From the NCBI GenBank assembly GCA_036417435.1, contig CM070914.1:1550001-1614000 (forward strand): DNA of 64,000 bases, given 5' to 3'. Numbering within the stretch: position 1 is the first letter of the stretch; each line of letters starts with the position of its first letter. A program made the translations under genes and the position numbers. Below the pieces are notes generated by a model. That model was not told the DNA's origin. It ran no database searches and worked only from the letters and a program-made list of their open reading frames with translations. Shown here piece by piece: positions 22,104 through 34,538 of this stretch. Origin of the DNA: Inia geoffrensis (Eukaryota; Chordata; Mammalia; Artiodactyla; Iniidae).

Positions 22104-23488
22104 CCTCCGTTCCTACAAGCAAATCAAAGCCTAACCTCCAGGCCTGTGTTCATGCTGGGTGCGAATTACGTGACGCAGCATGGTAAGATGCTGACTTTCT
22201 CCTGGAGCACAGTGACTTCACGTACGAGGTCTTCTAAGTATTCAATGCAGAGTGTTTTCTCATGGCAGCTCACCTTCAGGGCCATGACAAAGACTTCCTG
22301 TGGACATCGGACTCACCAGAAATGTGGTCCTGACGGTGCTCCAGGACTCTGGAAATGTAGCTCTCCTCCCGGGACATGCGGTGTGCAGCCCGTCACTCGG
22401 CACGTACACAGGCCCTCCGATGTACAGACCAGTGGGCCTCCATGTGGTTCAGCCTTCCCACCGGGCTCTGGAGATACTCAGTGAACTTGGAGGAAAAATG
22501 ATGCACAACCGAGGGCCCAGGAGACCTCCAAAGGGTACTTCCTTTAAAATAAATCCCAATAGCGATGAAGAACTCATGGAGACAGTTGCATGCCTCCCTT
22601 TTTCCACGGCTACTCAGGGTCTAACGTGGAGACGTGTTCTCTCATTGTTTCTTTTTAGTTCTAGAGACTGTCATGCTCACCACCACCGAGGCCATGGAAG
22701 CAATTTGTTTGGACAGAGCTAATTCATATTTTGCCCCGAAGCATTCTTCCAGGGTTCAGAGGCCTGTCAACAGCAGAGAATGTCAGGTAGTTTCTAGGCA
22801 GCATGAATGGAGCCTTCAAATTGAGAAAACAATTCTAGTTCCAGCAGGCCCCGATTTCCACGGGCACACTCATCCTACGTCCTTCGGGTTTCTAACAAGT
22901 CCAAAGGGAGACAAGGTTACCCAGTGTTTCCTTCCCTGAATCAACTTGTCGAAGTAGGGTTTTGTGCATCATGCGAACTGCCTCAACCAAGCAACGCACT
23001 TGGTATGTGTGGGGCTGTCTAACTCTTCAAAACTCTGCAGTGCAACGGGAAGAGCAGGCCTGAAATTGCAGTCAGAACGCACGCTGACTCTCTCCTGGCG
23101 CCAGGGTGAGTTCAGGCAGGAGGTCGTACATGGAATGCGAAGCCCAGGGTTTCTCTGAGTGCAGCTCAGACTAGGGTAATGGGTAAAATTTCGACGGCCT
23201 GAGGGACGTGCCAGAACGGTGTTCCTGAACCTCTGTGAGTGCTGGGGTACTTAAGCTGCTCCAAAACAGAGTGCAGTGCGTTTCCCTACACTCAGCATAC
23301 ACAGAGTTGCTCCAAAGGGCTACGGGACTGGATGTTGCTCAACAGACACAGGTGGGCCTGGGAGTACTTAGTGTACTATACCTGGCAGTAACAGGATGCC
23401 CACATGAGCCTCCTAGGTGTCTGTAAAATCATACTGCGATTTGAGATATGCAGAGCAGAGGTCACATGCTCATGGAAAGTGCTGGACA
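22104..23488 (+). repeat. Monomer 17 (1,385 bp)
   Basis: 5' part like 2 and 4 (GAATTACGTG, AATGCAGAG). From about 22,307 it is the first copy of the 1,385-bp amplification. The 5-bp duplication reads TGTACTATAC. Private GAGTTGCTCC. Confidence 0.97.
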
Positions 23489-25590
23489 CCTCCGTTCCTA
23501 CAAGCAAATCAAAGCCTAACCTCCAGGCATGTGTTCATGCTGGGTTCGCATTAAGTGACGCAGCATGGTAAGATGCGGACTTTCTCCTGGAGCACACTGA
23601 CTTCACGTACGACGTCTTCTAAGTATTCAAGGCAGAGTGTTTTCTCATGGCAGCTCACCCTCAGGGCTATGACAAAGACTTCCTGGGGACTTCGGACTCA
23701 CCAGAAATGTGGTCCTGACGGTGCTCCAGGACTCTGGAAATGTAGCTCTCCTCCCGGGACATGCGGTGTGCAGCCCGTCACTCGGCACGTACACAGGCCC
23801 TCCGATGTACAGACCAGTGGGCCTCCATGTGGTTCAGCCTTCCCACCGGGCTCTGGAGATACTCAGTGAACTTGGAGGAAAAATGATGCACAACCGAGGG
23901 CCCAGGAGACCTCCAAAGGGTACTTCCTTTAAAATAAATCCCAATAGCGATGAAGAACTCATGGAGACAGTTGCATGCCTCCCTTTTTCCACGGCTACTC
24001 AGGGTCTAACGTGGAGACGTGTTCTCTCATTGTTTCTTTTTAGTTCTAGAGACTGTCATGCTCACCACCACCGAGGCCATGGAAGCAATTTGTTTGGACA
24101 GAGCCAATTCATATTTTGCCCCGAAGCATTCTTCCAGGGTTCAGAGGCCTGTCAACAGCAGAGAATGTCAGGTAGTTTCTAGGCAGCATGAATGGAGCCT
24201 TCAAATTGAGAAAACAATTCTAGTTCCAGCAGGCCCCGATTTCCACGGGCACACTCATCCTACGTCCTTCGGGTTTCTAACAAGTCCAAAGGGAGACAAG
24301 GTTACCCAGTGTTTCCTTCCCTGAATCAACTTGTCGAAGTAGGGTTTTGTGCATCATGCGAACTGCCTCAACCAAGCAACGCACTTGGTATGTGTGGGGC
24401 TGTCTAACTCTTCAAAACTCTGCAGTGCAACGGGAAGAGCAGGCCTGAAATTGCAGTCAGAACGCACGCTGACTCTCTCCTGGCGCCAGGGTGAGTTCAG
24501 GCAGGAGGTCGTACATGGAATGCGAAGCCCAGGGTTTCTCTGAGTGCAGCTCAGACTAGGGTAATGGGTAAAATTTCGACGGCCTGAGGGACGTGCCAGA
24601 ACGGCGTTCCTGAACCTCTGTGAGTGCTGGGGTACTTAAGCTGCTCCAAAACAGAGTGCAGTGCGTTTCCCTACACTCAGCATACACAGAGTGGCTCCAA
24701 AGGGCTACGGGACTGGATGTTGCTCAACAGACACAGGTGGGCCTGGGAGTACTTAGTGTACTATACCTGGCAGTAACAGGATGCCCACATGAGCCTCCTA
24801 GGTGTCTGTAAAATCATACTGCGATTTGAGATATGCAGATCAGAGGTCACATGCTCATGGAAAGTGCTGGACACCATCGTTCCTACTAGCAAATCAAAGC
24901 CTAACCTCCAGGCATGTGTTCATGCTGGGTTCGCATTAAGTGACGCAGCATGGTAAGATGCGGACTTTCTCCTGGAGCACACTGACTTCACGTACGACGT
25001 CTTCTAAGTATTCAAGGCAGAGTGTTTTCTCATGGCAGCTCACCCTCAGGGCTATGACAAAGACTTCCTGGGGACTTCGGACTCACCAGAAATGTGGTCC
25101 TGACGGTGCTCAAGGACTCTGGAAATGTAGCTCTCCTCCCGGGACATGCGGTGTGCAGCCCGTCACTCGGCACGTACACAGGCCCTCCGATGTACAGACC
25201 AGTGGGCCTCCATGTGGTTCAGCCTTCCCACCGGGCTCTGGAGATACTCAGTGAACTTGGAGGAAAAATGATGCACAACCGAGGGCCCAGGAGTCCTCCA
25301 AAGGGTACTTCCTTTAAAATAAATCCCAATAGCGATGAAGAACTCATGGAGACAGTTGCATGCCTCCCTTTTTCCACGGCTACTCAGGGTCTAACGTGGA
25401 GACGTGTTCTCTCATTGTTTCTTTTTAGTTCTAGAGACTATCATGCTCACCACCACCGAGGCCATGGAAGCAATTTGTTTGGACAGAGCCAATTCATATT
25501 TTGCCCCGAAGCATTCTTCCAGGGTTCAGAGGCCTGTCAACAGCAGAGAATGTCAGGTAGTTTCTAGGCAGCATGAATGGAGCCTTCAAA
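22307..25590 (+). repeat. Young amplification of one monomer, period 1,385 bp
   Basis: Most of monomers 17, 18 and 19 repeats at exactly 1,385 bp with few differences. Shared variants rare elsewhere include CCACCGGG, TTTCTTTTTAG, TTTTGCCCCG and GGTTCAGAGG; monomers 18 and 19 also share ACGACGTCTT. The likeness ends near 25,590, where monomer 19 has ACAAGTCTAG and 17 and 18 have ACAATTCTAG. Confidence 0.8.
23489..24873 (+). repeat. Monomer 18 (1,385 bp)
   Basis: Second copy of the 1,385-bp amplification. Shares ACGACGTCTT with 19. The 5-bp duplication reads TGTACTATAC. Confidence 0.97.
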
Positions 25591-26253
25591 TTGAGAAAAC
25601 AAGTCTAGTTCCAGCAGGCCCCGATTTCCACGGGCACACTCATCCTACGTCCCTCGGGTTTCTAACAAGTCCAAAGGGAGACAAGGTTACCCAGTGTTTC
25701 CTTCCCTGAATCAACTTGTCGAAGTAGGGTTTTGTGCATCATGCGAACTGCCTCAACCAAGCAACGCACTTGGTATGTGCGGGGCCGTCTAACTCTTCAA
25801 AAGTCTGCAGTGCCACGGGAAGAGCAGGCCTGAAATTGCAGTCAGAACGCACGCTGACTCTCTCCTGGCGCCAGGGTGAGTTCAGGCAGCAGGTCGTACA
25901 TGGAATGCGAAGCCCAGGGTTTCTCTGAGTGCAGCTCAGACTAGGGTAATGGGTAAAATTTCGACGGCCTGAGGGACGTGTCAGAACGGTGTTCCTGAAC
26001 CTCTGTGAGTGCTGGGGTACTTAAGCTGCTCCAAAACAGAGTGCAGTGTGTTTCCCTACACTCAGCATACACAGAGTGGCTCCAAAGGGCTACGGGACTG
26101 GATGTTGCTCAACAGACACAGGTGGGCCTGGGAGTACTTAGTGTACCTGGCAGTAGCAGGATGCCCACATGAGCCTCCTAGGTGTCTGTAAAATCATACT
26201 GCAATTTAAGATATGCAGAGCAGAGGTCACATGCTCATGGAAAGTGCTGGACA
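24874..26253 (+). repeat. Monomer 19 (1,380 bp)
   Basis: Third copy of the amplification up to about 25,590, then 3/16-like (GTGCGGGG, CAGTAGCAGG). No TGTAC duplication. Private CTCAAGGAC and GACTATCATG. Confidence 0.97.
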
Positions 26254-27630
26254 CATCCGTTCCTACAAGAAAATCAAAGCCTAACCTCCAGGCATGTGTT
26301 CATGCTGGGTGCGAATTACGTGACGCAGCATGGTAAGATGCTGACTTTCTCCTGGAGCACAGTGACTTCACGTACGAGGTCTTCTAAGTATTCAAGGCAG
26401 AGTGTTTTCTCATGGCAGCTCACCCTCAGGGCCATGACAAAGACTTCCTGGGGACTTCGGACTCACCACAAATTGGTCTTGACGGTGCTCCAGGACTCTG
26501 GAAATGTAGCTTTCCTCCCGGGACATGCGGTGTGCAGCCCGTCACTCGGCACGTAAGAGGCCCTCCGATGTACAGACCAGTGGGCCTCCATGTGGCTCAG
26601 CCTTCCCACAGGGCTCTGGAGGTACTCAGTGAACTTGGAGGAAAAATGATGCACAACCGATGGTCCAGGAATCCTCCAAAGGGTACTTCCTTAAAATAAA
26701 TCCCAACAGCGATGAAGAACTCATGGAGACAGTTGCATGCCTCCCTTTTTACACGGCTACTCAGGGTCTAACGTGGATACGTGTTCTCTCATTGTTTCAC
26801 TTTAGTTCTAGAGACTGTCATGCTCACCGCCACCGAGGCCTTGGAAGCAACTTCTTTGGACAGAGCCAATTCATATTTTTCCCCGAAGCATTCTTACAGG
26901 CTTGAGAGGCCTGTCAACAGCAGAGAATGTCAGGTAGTTTCTAGGCAGTATGAATGGAGCCTTCAAATTGAGAAAACAAGTCTAGTTCCAGCAGGCCCCG
27001 ATATCCAAGAGCACACTCATCCTACGTCCCTCGGGTTTCTAACAAGTCCAAAGGGAGACAAGGTTACCCAGTGTTTCCTTCCCTGAATCAACTTGTCGAA
27101 GTAGGATTTTGTGCATCATGAGAACTGCCTCAACCAAGTAACGCACTTGGTATGTGCGGGGCCGTCTAACTCTTCAAAAGTCTGCAGTGCAACGGGAAGA
27201 GCAGGCCTGAAATTGCAGTCAGAACGCACGCTGACTCTCTCCTGGCGCCAGGGTGAGTTCAGGCAGGAGGTCGTACATGGAATGTGAAGCCCAGGGTTTC
27301 TCTGAGTGCAGCTCAGACTAGGGTAATGGGTAAAATTTCGACGGCCTGAGGGACGTGCCAGAACGGTGTTCCTGAACCTCTGTGAGTGCTGGGGTACTTA
27401 AGCTGCTCCAAAACAGAGTGCAGTGCGTTTCCCTACACTCAGCATACACAGAGTGGCTCCAAAGGGCTACGGGACTGGATGTTGCTCAACAGACACAGGT
27501 GGGCCTGGGAGTACTTAGTGTACCTGGCAGTAGCAGGATGCCCACATGAGCCTCCTAGGTGTCTGTAAAATCATACTGCCATTTAAGATATGCAGAGCAG
27601 AGGTCACATGCTCATGGAAAGTGCTGGACA
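26254..27630 (+). repeat. Monomer 20 (1,377 bp), shortest
   Basis: Three 1-bp losses: CACAAATTGGTC (private), GTAAGAGG and CCTTAAAAT. It has GAGGCCTTGG and GGATACGTG, as in 6 and 12. Private CCGCCACCG, GATATCCAAG and CATGAGAACT. Confidence 0.97.
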
Positions 27631-29010
27631 CCTCCGTTCCTACAAGCAAATCAAAGCCTAACCTCCAGGCATGTGTTCATGCTGGGTGCGCATTACGTGA
27701 CGCAGCATGGTAAGATGCTGACTTTCTCCTGGAGCACAGTGACTTCACGTACGAGGTCTTCTAAGTATTCAAGGCAGAGTGTTTTCTCATGGCAGATCAC
27801 CCTCAGGGCCATGACAAAGACTACCTGGGGACATCGGACTCACTAGAAATGTGGTCCTGACGGTGCTCCAGGACTCTGGAAATGTAGCTCTCCTCCCGGG
27901 ACATGCGGTGTGCAGCCCGTCACTCGGCACGTACAGAGGCCCTCCGATGTACAGACCAGTGGGCCTCCATGTGGCTCAGCCTTCCCACAGGGCTCTGGAG
28001 GTACTCAGTGAACTTGGAGCAAAAACGATGGCCAACCGAGGGCCCAGGAGTCCTCCAAAGGGTACTTCCTTTAAAATAAATCCCAACAGCGATGAAGAAC
28101 TCATGGAGACAGTTGCATGCCTCCCTTTTTCCACTGCTACTCAGGGTCTAACGTGGAGACGTGTTCCCTCATTGTTTCACTTTAGTTCTAGAGACTGTCA
28201 TGCTCACCACCACCGAGGCCATGGAAGCACCTTGTTTGGACAGAGCCAATTCATATTTTTCCGCGAAGCATTCTTACAGGGTTGAGAGGCCTGTCAACAG
28301 CAGAGAATATCAGGTAGTTTCTAGGCAGCATGAATGGAGCCTTCAAATTGAGAAAACAAGTCTAGTTCCAGCAGGCCCCGATTTCCACGGGCACACTCAT
28401 CCTACGTCCCTCGGGTTTCTAACAAGTCCAAAGGGAGACAAGGTTACCCAGTGTTTCCTCCCCTGAATAAACTTGTCGAAGTAGGGTTTTGTGCATCATG
28501 CGAACTGCCTCAACCAAGCAACGCACTTGTTATGTGTAGGGCCGTCTGACTCTTCAAAAGTCTGCAGTGCCACGGGAAGAGCTGGCCTGAAATTGCAGTC
28601 AGAACGCACGCTGACTCTCTCCTGGAGCCAGGGTGAGTTCAGGCAGGAGGTCGTACATGGAATGCGAAGCCCAGGGTTTCTCTGAGTGCAGCTCAGACTA
28701 GGGTAATGGGTAAAATTTCGACGTCCTGAGGGACGTGCCAGAACGGTGTTCCTGAACCTCTGTGAGTGCTGGGTTACTTAAGCTGCTCCAAAACAGAGTG
28801 CAGTGCGTTTCCCTACACACAGCATAAACAGAGTGGCTCCAAAGGGCTACGGGACTGGATGTTGCTCAAGAGACACAGTTGGGCCTGGGAGTACTTAGTG
28901 TACCTGACAGTAACAGGATGCCTACATGAGCCTCCTAGGTGTCTGTAATATCACCCTGCCATTTAAGATATGCAGAGCAGAGGTCACATGCTCATGGAAA
29001 GTGCTGGACA
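27631..29010 (+). repeat. Monomer 21 (1,380 bp), diverged
   Basis: Unusually many private changes, mostly in the 3' part: GGTTACTTAAG, CACACAGCATAAACAG, CAAGAGACACAGTTGG, ACCTGACAG, GCCTACATG, ATCACCCTGCC, GACGTCCTGAG and CCTGGAGCCAGG. A 5' part with GAGCAAAAACGATGGCC. Confidence 0.97.
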
Positions 29011-30396
29011 CCTCCGTTCCTACAAGCAAATCAAAGCCTAACCTCCAGGCATGTGTTCATGCTAGGTGCGCATTAACTGACGCAGCATGGTAACATGCTG
29101 ACTTTCTTCTGGAGCACAGTGACTTCACGTACGAGGTCTTCTCAGTATTCAAGGCAGAGTGTTTTCTCATGGCAGCTCACCCTCAGGGCCATGACAAAGA
29201 CTTCCTGGGGACTTCGGACTCACCAGAAATGTGGTCCTGACGGTGCTCCAGGACTCTGGAAATGTAGCTCTCCTCCCGGGACATGCGGTGTCCAGCCCGT
29301 CACTCGGCACGTACAGAGGCCCTCCGATATACAGACCAGTGGGCCTCCATGTGGTTCAGCCTTCCCACAGGGCTCTGGAGGTACTCAGTGAACTTGGAGG
29401 AAAAAAGATGCACAACCGAAGGCCCAGGAGTCCTCCAAAGGGTACTTCCTTTAAAATAAATCCCAACAGCGATGAAGAACTCATGGAGACAGTTGCATGC
29501 CTCCCTTTTTACACGGCTACTCAGGGTCTAACGTGGAGACGTATTCTCTCATTGTTTCACTTTAGTTCTAGAGACTGTCATGCTCACCACCACCGAGGCC
29601 ATGGAAGCACCTTGTTTGGACAGAGCAATATTCATATTTTTCCCGAAAGCATTCTAACAGGGTTGAGAGGCCTGTCAACAGCAGAGAATGTCAGGTAGTT
29701 TCTAGGCAGCATGAATGGAACCTTCAAATTGAGAAAACAAGTCTAGTTCCAGCAGGCCCCGATTTCCACGGGCACACTCATCCTACGTCCCTCGGGTTTC
29801 TAACAAGTCCAAAGGGAGACAAGGTTACCCAGTGTTTCCTTCCCTGAATCAACTTGTCGAAGTAGGGTTTTGTGCATCATGCGAACTGTCTCAACCAAGC
29901 AACGCACTTGGTATGTGCGGGGCCGTCTAACTCTTCAAAAGTCTGCAGTGCCACGGGAAGAGCAGGCCTGAAATTGCAGTCAGAACGCACGCTGACTCTC
30001 TCCTGGCGCCAGGGTGAGTTCAGGCAGGAGGTCGTACATGGAATGCGAAGCCCAGGGTTTCTCTGAGTGCAGCTCAGACTAGGGTAATGGGTAAAATTTC
30101 GACGGCCTGAGGGACGTGCCAGAACGGTGTTCCTGAACCTCTGTGAGTGCTGGGGTACTTAAGCTGCTCCAAAACAGAGTGCAGTGCGTTTCCCTACACT
30201 CAGCATACACAGAGTGGCTCCAAAGGGCTACGGGACTGGATGTTGCTCAACAGACACAGGTGGGCCTGGGAGTACTTAGTGTACTGTACCTGGCAGTAAC
30301 AGGATGCCCACATTAGCCTCCTAGGTGTCTGTAAAATCATACTGCCGTTTAAGATATGGAGAGCAGAGGTCACATGCTCATGGAAAGTGCTGGACA
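29011..30396 (+). repeat. Monomer 22 (1,386 bp), diverged, longest
   Basis: Private changes near the start (GCTAGGTGCG, CATTAACTGACG, GTAACATGC, CTTCTCAGTATTC) and an extra base near 29,625-29,635 (GAGCAATATTC), which breaks the recurrent open frame. The 5-bp duplication reads TGTACTGTAC, the perfect form. Confidence 0.97.
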
Positions 30397-31777
30397 CCAT
30401 CGTTCCTACAAGCAAATCAAAGCCTAACCTCCAGGCATGTGTTCATGCTGGGTGCGCATTAAGTGACGCAGCATGGTAAGATGCGGACTTTCTACTGGAG
30501 CACAGTGACTTCACATACGAGGTCTTCTAAGTATTCAAGGCAGAGTGTTTTCTCATGGCAGCTCACCATCAGGGCCATGACAAAGACTTCCTGGGGACAT
30601 CGGATTCACCAGAAATGTGGTCCTGACGGTGCTCCAGGACTCTGGAAATGGAGCTCTCCTCCCGGGACATGCGGTGTGCAGCCCGTCACTCGGCACGTAC
30701 AGAGGCCCTCCGATGTACAGACCAGTGGGCCTCCATGTGGCTCAGCCTTCCCACAGGGCTCTGGAGGTACTCAGTGAACTTGGAGGAAAAATGATGCACA
30801 ACCGAGGGCCCTAGGAGCCCTCCAAAGGGTCCTTCTTTTAAAATAAATCCCAAAAGCGATGAAGAACTCATGGAGACAGTTGCATACCTCCCTTTTTACT
30901 CGGCTACTCAGGGTCTAACGTGGAGACGTGTTCTCTCATTGTTTCACTTTAGTTCTAGAGACTGTCATGCTCACCACCACCGAGGCCATGGAAGCAACTT
31001 GTTTGGACAGAGCCAATTCATATTTTTCCCCGAAGCATTCGTACAGGGCTGAGAGGCCTGTCAACAGCAGAAAATATCAGGTAGTTTCTAGGCAGCATGA
31101 ATGGAGCCTTCAAATTGAGAAAACAAGTCTAGTTCCAGCAGGCCCCGATTTCCACGGGCACACTCATCCTACGTCCCTCGGGTTTCTAACAAGTCCAAAG
31201 GGAGACAAGGTTACCCAGTGTTTCCTTCCCTGAATCAACTTGTCGAAGTAGGGTTTTGTGCATCATGCACACTGCCTCAACCAAGCAACTCACTTGGTAT
31301 GTGTGGGGCCGTCTAACTCTTCAAAAGTCTGCAGTGCCACGGGAAGAGCAGGCCTGAAATTGCAGTCAGAACGCACGCTGACTCTCTCCTTGCGCCAGGG
31401 GGAGTTCAGGCAGGAGGTCGTACATGGAATGCGAAGCCCAGGGTTTCTCTGAGTGCAGCTCAGACTAGGGTAATGGGTAAAATTTCGACGGCCTGAGGGA
31501 CGTGCCAGAACGGTGTTCCTGAACCTCTGTGAGTGCTGGGGTACTTAAGCTGCTCCAAAACAGAGTGCAGTGCGTTTCCCTACACTCAGCATACACAGAG
31601 TGGCTCCAAAGGGCTACGGGACTGGATGTTGCTCAACAGACACAGGTGTGCCTGGGAGTACTTAGTGTACCTGGCAGTAGCAGGATGCCCACATGAGCCT
31701 CCTAGGTGTCTGTAAAATCATACTGCCGTTTAAGATATGCAGAGCAGAGGTCACATGCTCATGGAAAGTGCTGGACA
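30397..31777 (+). repeat. Monomer 23 (1,381 bp)
   Basis: Has GGGCCCTAGGAGCCC, AAAAGCGATG and GCATACCTCC, shared with 25 and 28. Its 5' part is like 27 (CATCGGATT, CACATACG). Private GTGTGCCTGG. Confidence 0.97.
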
Positions 31778-33157
31778 CCTCCGTTCCTACAAGCAAATCA
31801 AAGCCTAACCTCCAGGCATGTGTTCATGCTGGGTGCGCATTAAGTGACGCAGCATGGTAAGATGCTGACTTTCTCCTGGAGCACAGTGACATCACGTACG
31901 AAGTCTTCTAAGTATTCAAGGCAGAGTGTTTTCTCATGGCAGCTCACCCTCAGGGCCATGACAAAGACTTCCTGGGGACTTCGGACTCACCACAAATGTG
32001 GTCCTGACGGTGCTCCCGGACTCTGGAAATGTAGCAATCCTCCCGGGACATGCGGTGTGCAGCCCGTCACTCGGCACGTACAGAGGCCCTCCGATGTACA
32101 GACCAGTGGGCCTCCATGTGGTTCAGCCTTCCCACAGGGCTCTGGAGGTACTCAGTGAACTTGGAAGAAAAATGATGCACAACCGAGGGCCCAGGAGTCC
32201 TCCAAAGGGTACTTCCTTTAAAATAAATCCCTACAGCCATGAAGAACTCATGGAGACAGTTGCATGCCTCCCTTTTTCCACGGCTACTCAGTGTCTAACG
32301 TGGAGACGTGTTCTCTCATTGTTTCACTTTAGTTCTAGAGACTGTCATGCTCACCACCACCGAGGCCATGGAAGCAACTTGTTTGGACAGAGCCAATTCA
32401 TATTTTTCCCCGAAGCATTGTTACAGGGTTGAGAGGCCTGTCAACAGCAGAGAATATCAGGTAGTTTCTAGGCAGCATGAATGGAGCCTTCAAATTGAGA
32501 AAACAAGTCTAGTTCCAGCAGGCACCGATTTCCACGGGCACACTCATCCTACGTCCCTCGGGTTTCTAACAAGTCCAAAGGGAGACAAGGTTACCCAGTG
32601 TTTCCATCCCTGAATCAACTTGTCGAAGTAGGGTTTTGTGCATCATGCGAACTGCCTCAACCAAGCAACGCACTTGTTATGTGTGGGGCCGTCTGACTCT
32701 TCAAAAGTCTGCAGTGCCACGGGAAGAGCTGGCCTGAAATTGCAGTCAGAACGCACGTTGACTCTCTCCTGGCGCCAGGGTGAGTTCAGGCAGGAGGTCG
32801 TACATGGAATGCGAAGCCCAGGGTTTCTCTGAGTGCAGCTCAGACTAGGGTAATGGGTAAAATTTCGATGGCCTGAGGGACGTGCCAGAACGGTGTTCCT
32901 GAACCTCTGTGAGTGCTGGGGTACTTAAGCTGCTCCAAAACAGAGTGCAGTGCGTTTCCCTACACTCAGCATACACAGAGTGGCTCCAAAGGGCTACGGG
33001 ACTGGATGTTGCTCAACAGACACAGGTGGGCCTGGAAATACTTACTGTACCTGGCAATAACAGGATGCCCACATGAGCCTCCTAGGTGTCTGTAAAATCA
33101 TACTGCCATTTAAGATATGCAGAGCAGAGGTCACATGCTCATGGAAAGTGCTGGACA
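31778..33157 (+). repeat. Monomer 24 (1,380 bp)
   Basis: From about 32,228 it pairs with 27 (CTACAGCCATG, GCATTGTTAC, TTTCCATCCC). 5' part has GACATCACG and GTAGCAATCC, as in 26 and 29. Confidence 0.97.
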
Positions 33158-34538
33158 CCTCCGTTCCTACACGCAAATCAAAGCCTCCAGGCATGTGTTC
33201 ATACTGGGTGCGCATTAAGTGACGCAGCATGGTAAGATGCTGACTTTCTCCTGGAGCACACTGACTTCACGTACGAGGTCTTCTACGTATTCAAGGCAGA
33301 GTGTTTTCTCATGGCAGCTCACCCTCAGGGCCATGACAAAGACTTCCTGGGGACTTCGGACTCACCAGAAATGTGGTCCTGACGGTGCTCCAGGACTCTG
33401 GAAATGTAGCTCTCCTCCCGGGACATGCGGTGTGCATCCCGTCACTCTGCACGTACAGAGGCCCTCCGATGTACAGACCAGTGGGCCTCCATGTGGCTCA
33501 GCTTTCCCACAGGGCTCTGGAGGTACTCAGTGAACTTGGAGGAAAAATGATGCACAACCGAGGGCCCTACGAGCCCTCCAAAGGGTCCTTCTTTTAAAAT
33601 AAATCCCAAAAGCGATGAAGAACTCATGGAGACAGTTGCATACCTCCCTTTTTACACGGCTACTCAGGGTCTAACGTGGAGACGTGTTCTCTCATTGTTT
33701 CACTTTAGTTCTAGAGACTGTCATGCTCACCACCACCGAGGCCATGGAAGCACCTTGTTTGGACAGAGCCAATTCATATTTTTCCCCGAAGCATTCTTAC
33801 AGGGCTGAGAGGCCTGTCAACAGCAGAGAATGTCAGGTAGTTTCTAGGCAGCATGAATGGAGCCTTCAAATTGAGAAAACAAGTCTAGTTCCAGCAGGCC
33901 CCGATTTCCACGGGCACACTCATCCTACGTCCCTCGGGTTTCTAACAAGTCCAAAGGGAGACAAGGTTACCCAGTGTTTCCTTCCCTGAATCAACTTGTC
34001 GAAGTAGGGTTTTGTGCATAATGCGAACTGCCTCAACCAAGCAACGCACTTGGTATGTGTGGGGCCGTCTGACTCTTCAAAAGTCTGCAGTGCCACGGGA
34101 AGAGCAGGCCTGAGATTGCAGTCAGAACGCACGCTGACTCTCTCCTGGCGCCAGGGTGAGTTCAGGCAGGAGGCCGCACATTGAATGCGAAGCAAAGGGT
34201 TTCTCTGAGTGCAGCTCAGACTAGGGTAATGGGTAAAATTTCGACGGCCTGAGGAACGTGCCAGAACGGTGTTCCTGAACCTCTGTGAGTGCTGGGGTAC
34301 TTAAGCTGCTCCAAAACAGAGTGCAGTGCGTTTCCCTACACTCAGCATACACAGAGTGGCTTCAAAGGGCTACGGGACTGGATGTTGCTCAACAGACACA
34401 GGTGGGCCTGGGAATACTTAGTGTACTGTACCTGGCAGTAACAGGATGCCCACATGAGCCTCCTAGGTGTCTGTAAAATCATACTGCCGTTTAAGATATG
34501 CAGAGCAGAGGTCACATGCTCATGGAAAGTGCTGGACA
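33158..34538 (+). repeat. Monomer 25 (1,381 bp)
   Basis: 5-bp deletion between CCT repeats (AAGCCTCCAGG near 33,181), shared only with 28, plus CATACTGGG, TCTACGTATTC and CCCTACGAG. The 5-bp duplication reads TGTACTGTAC. Confidence 0.97.
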
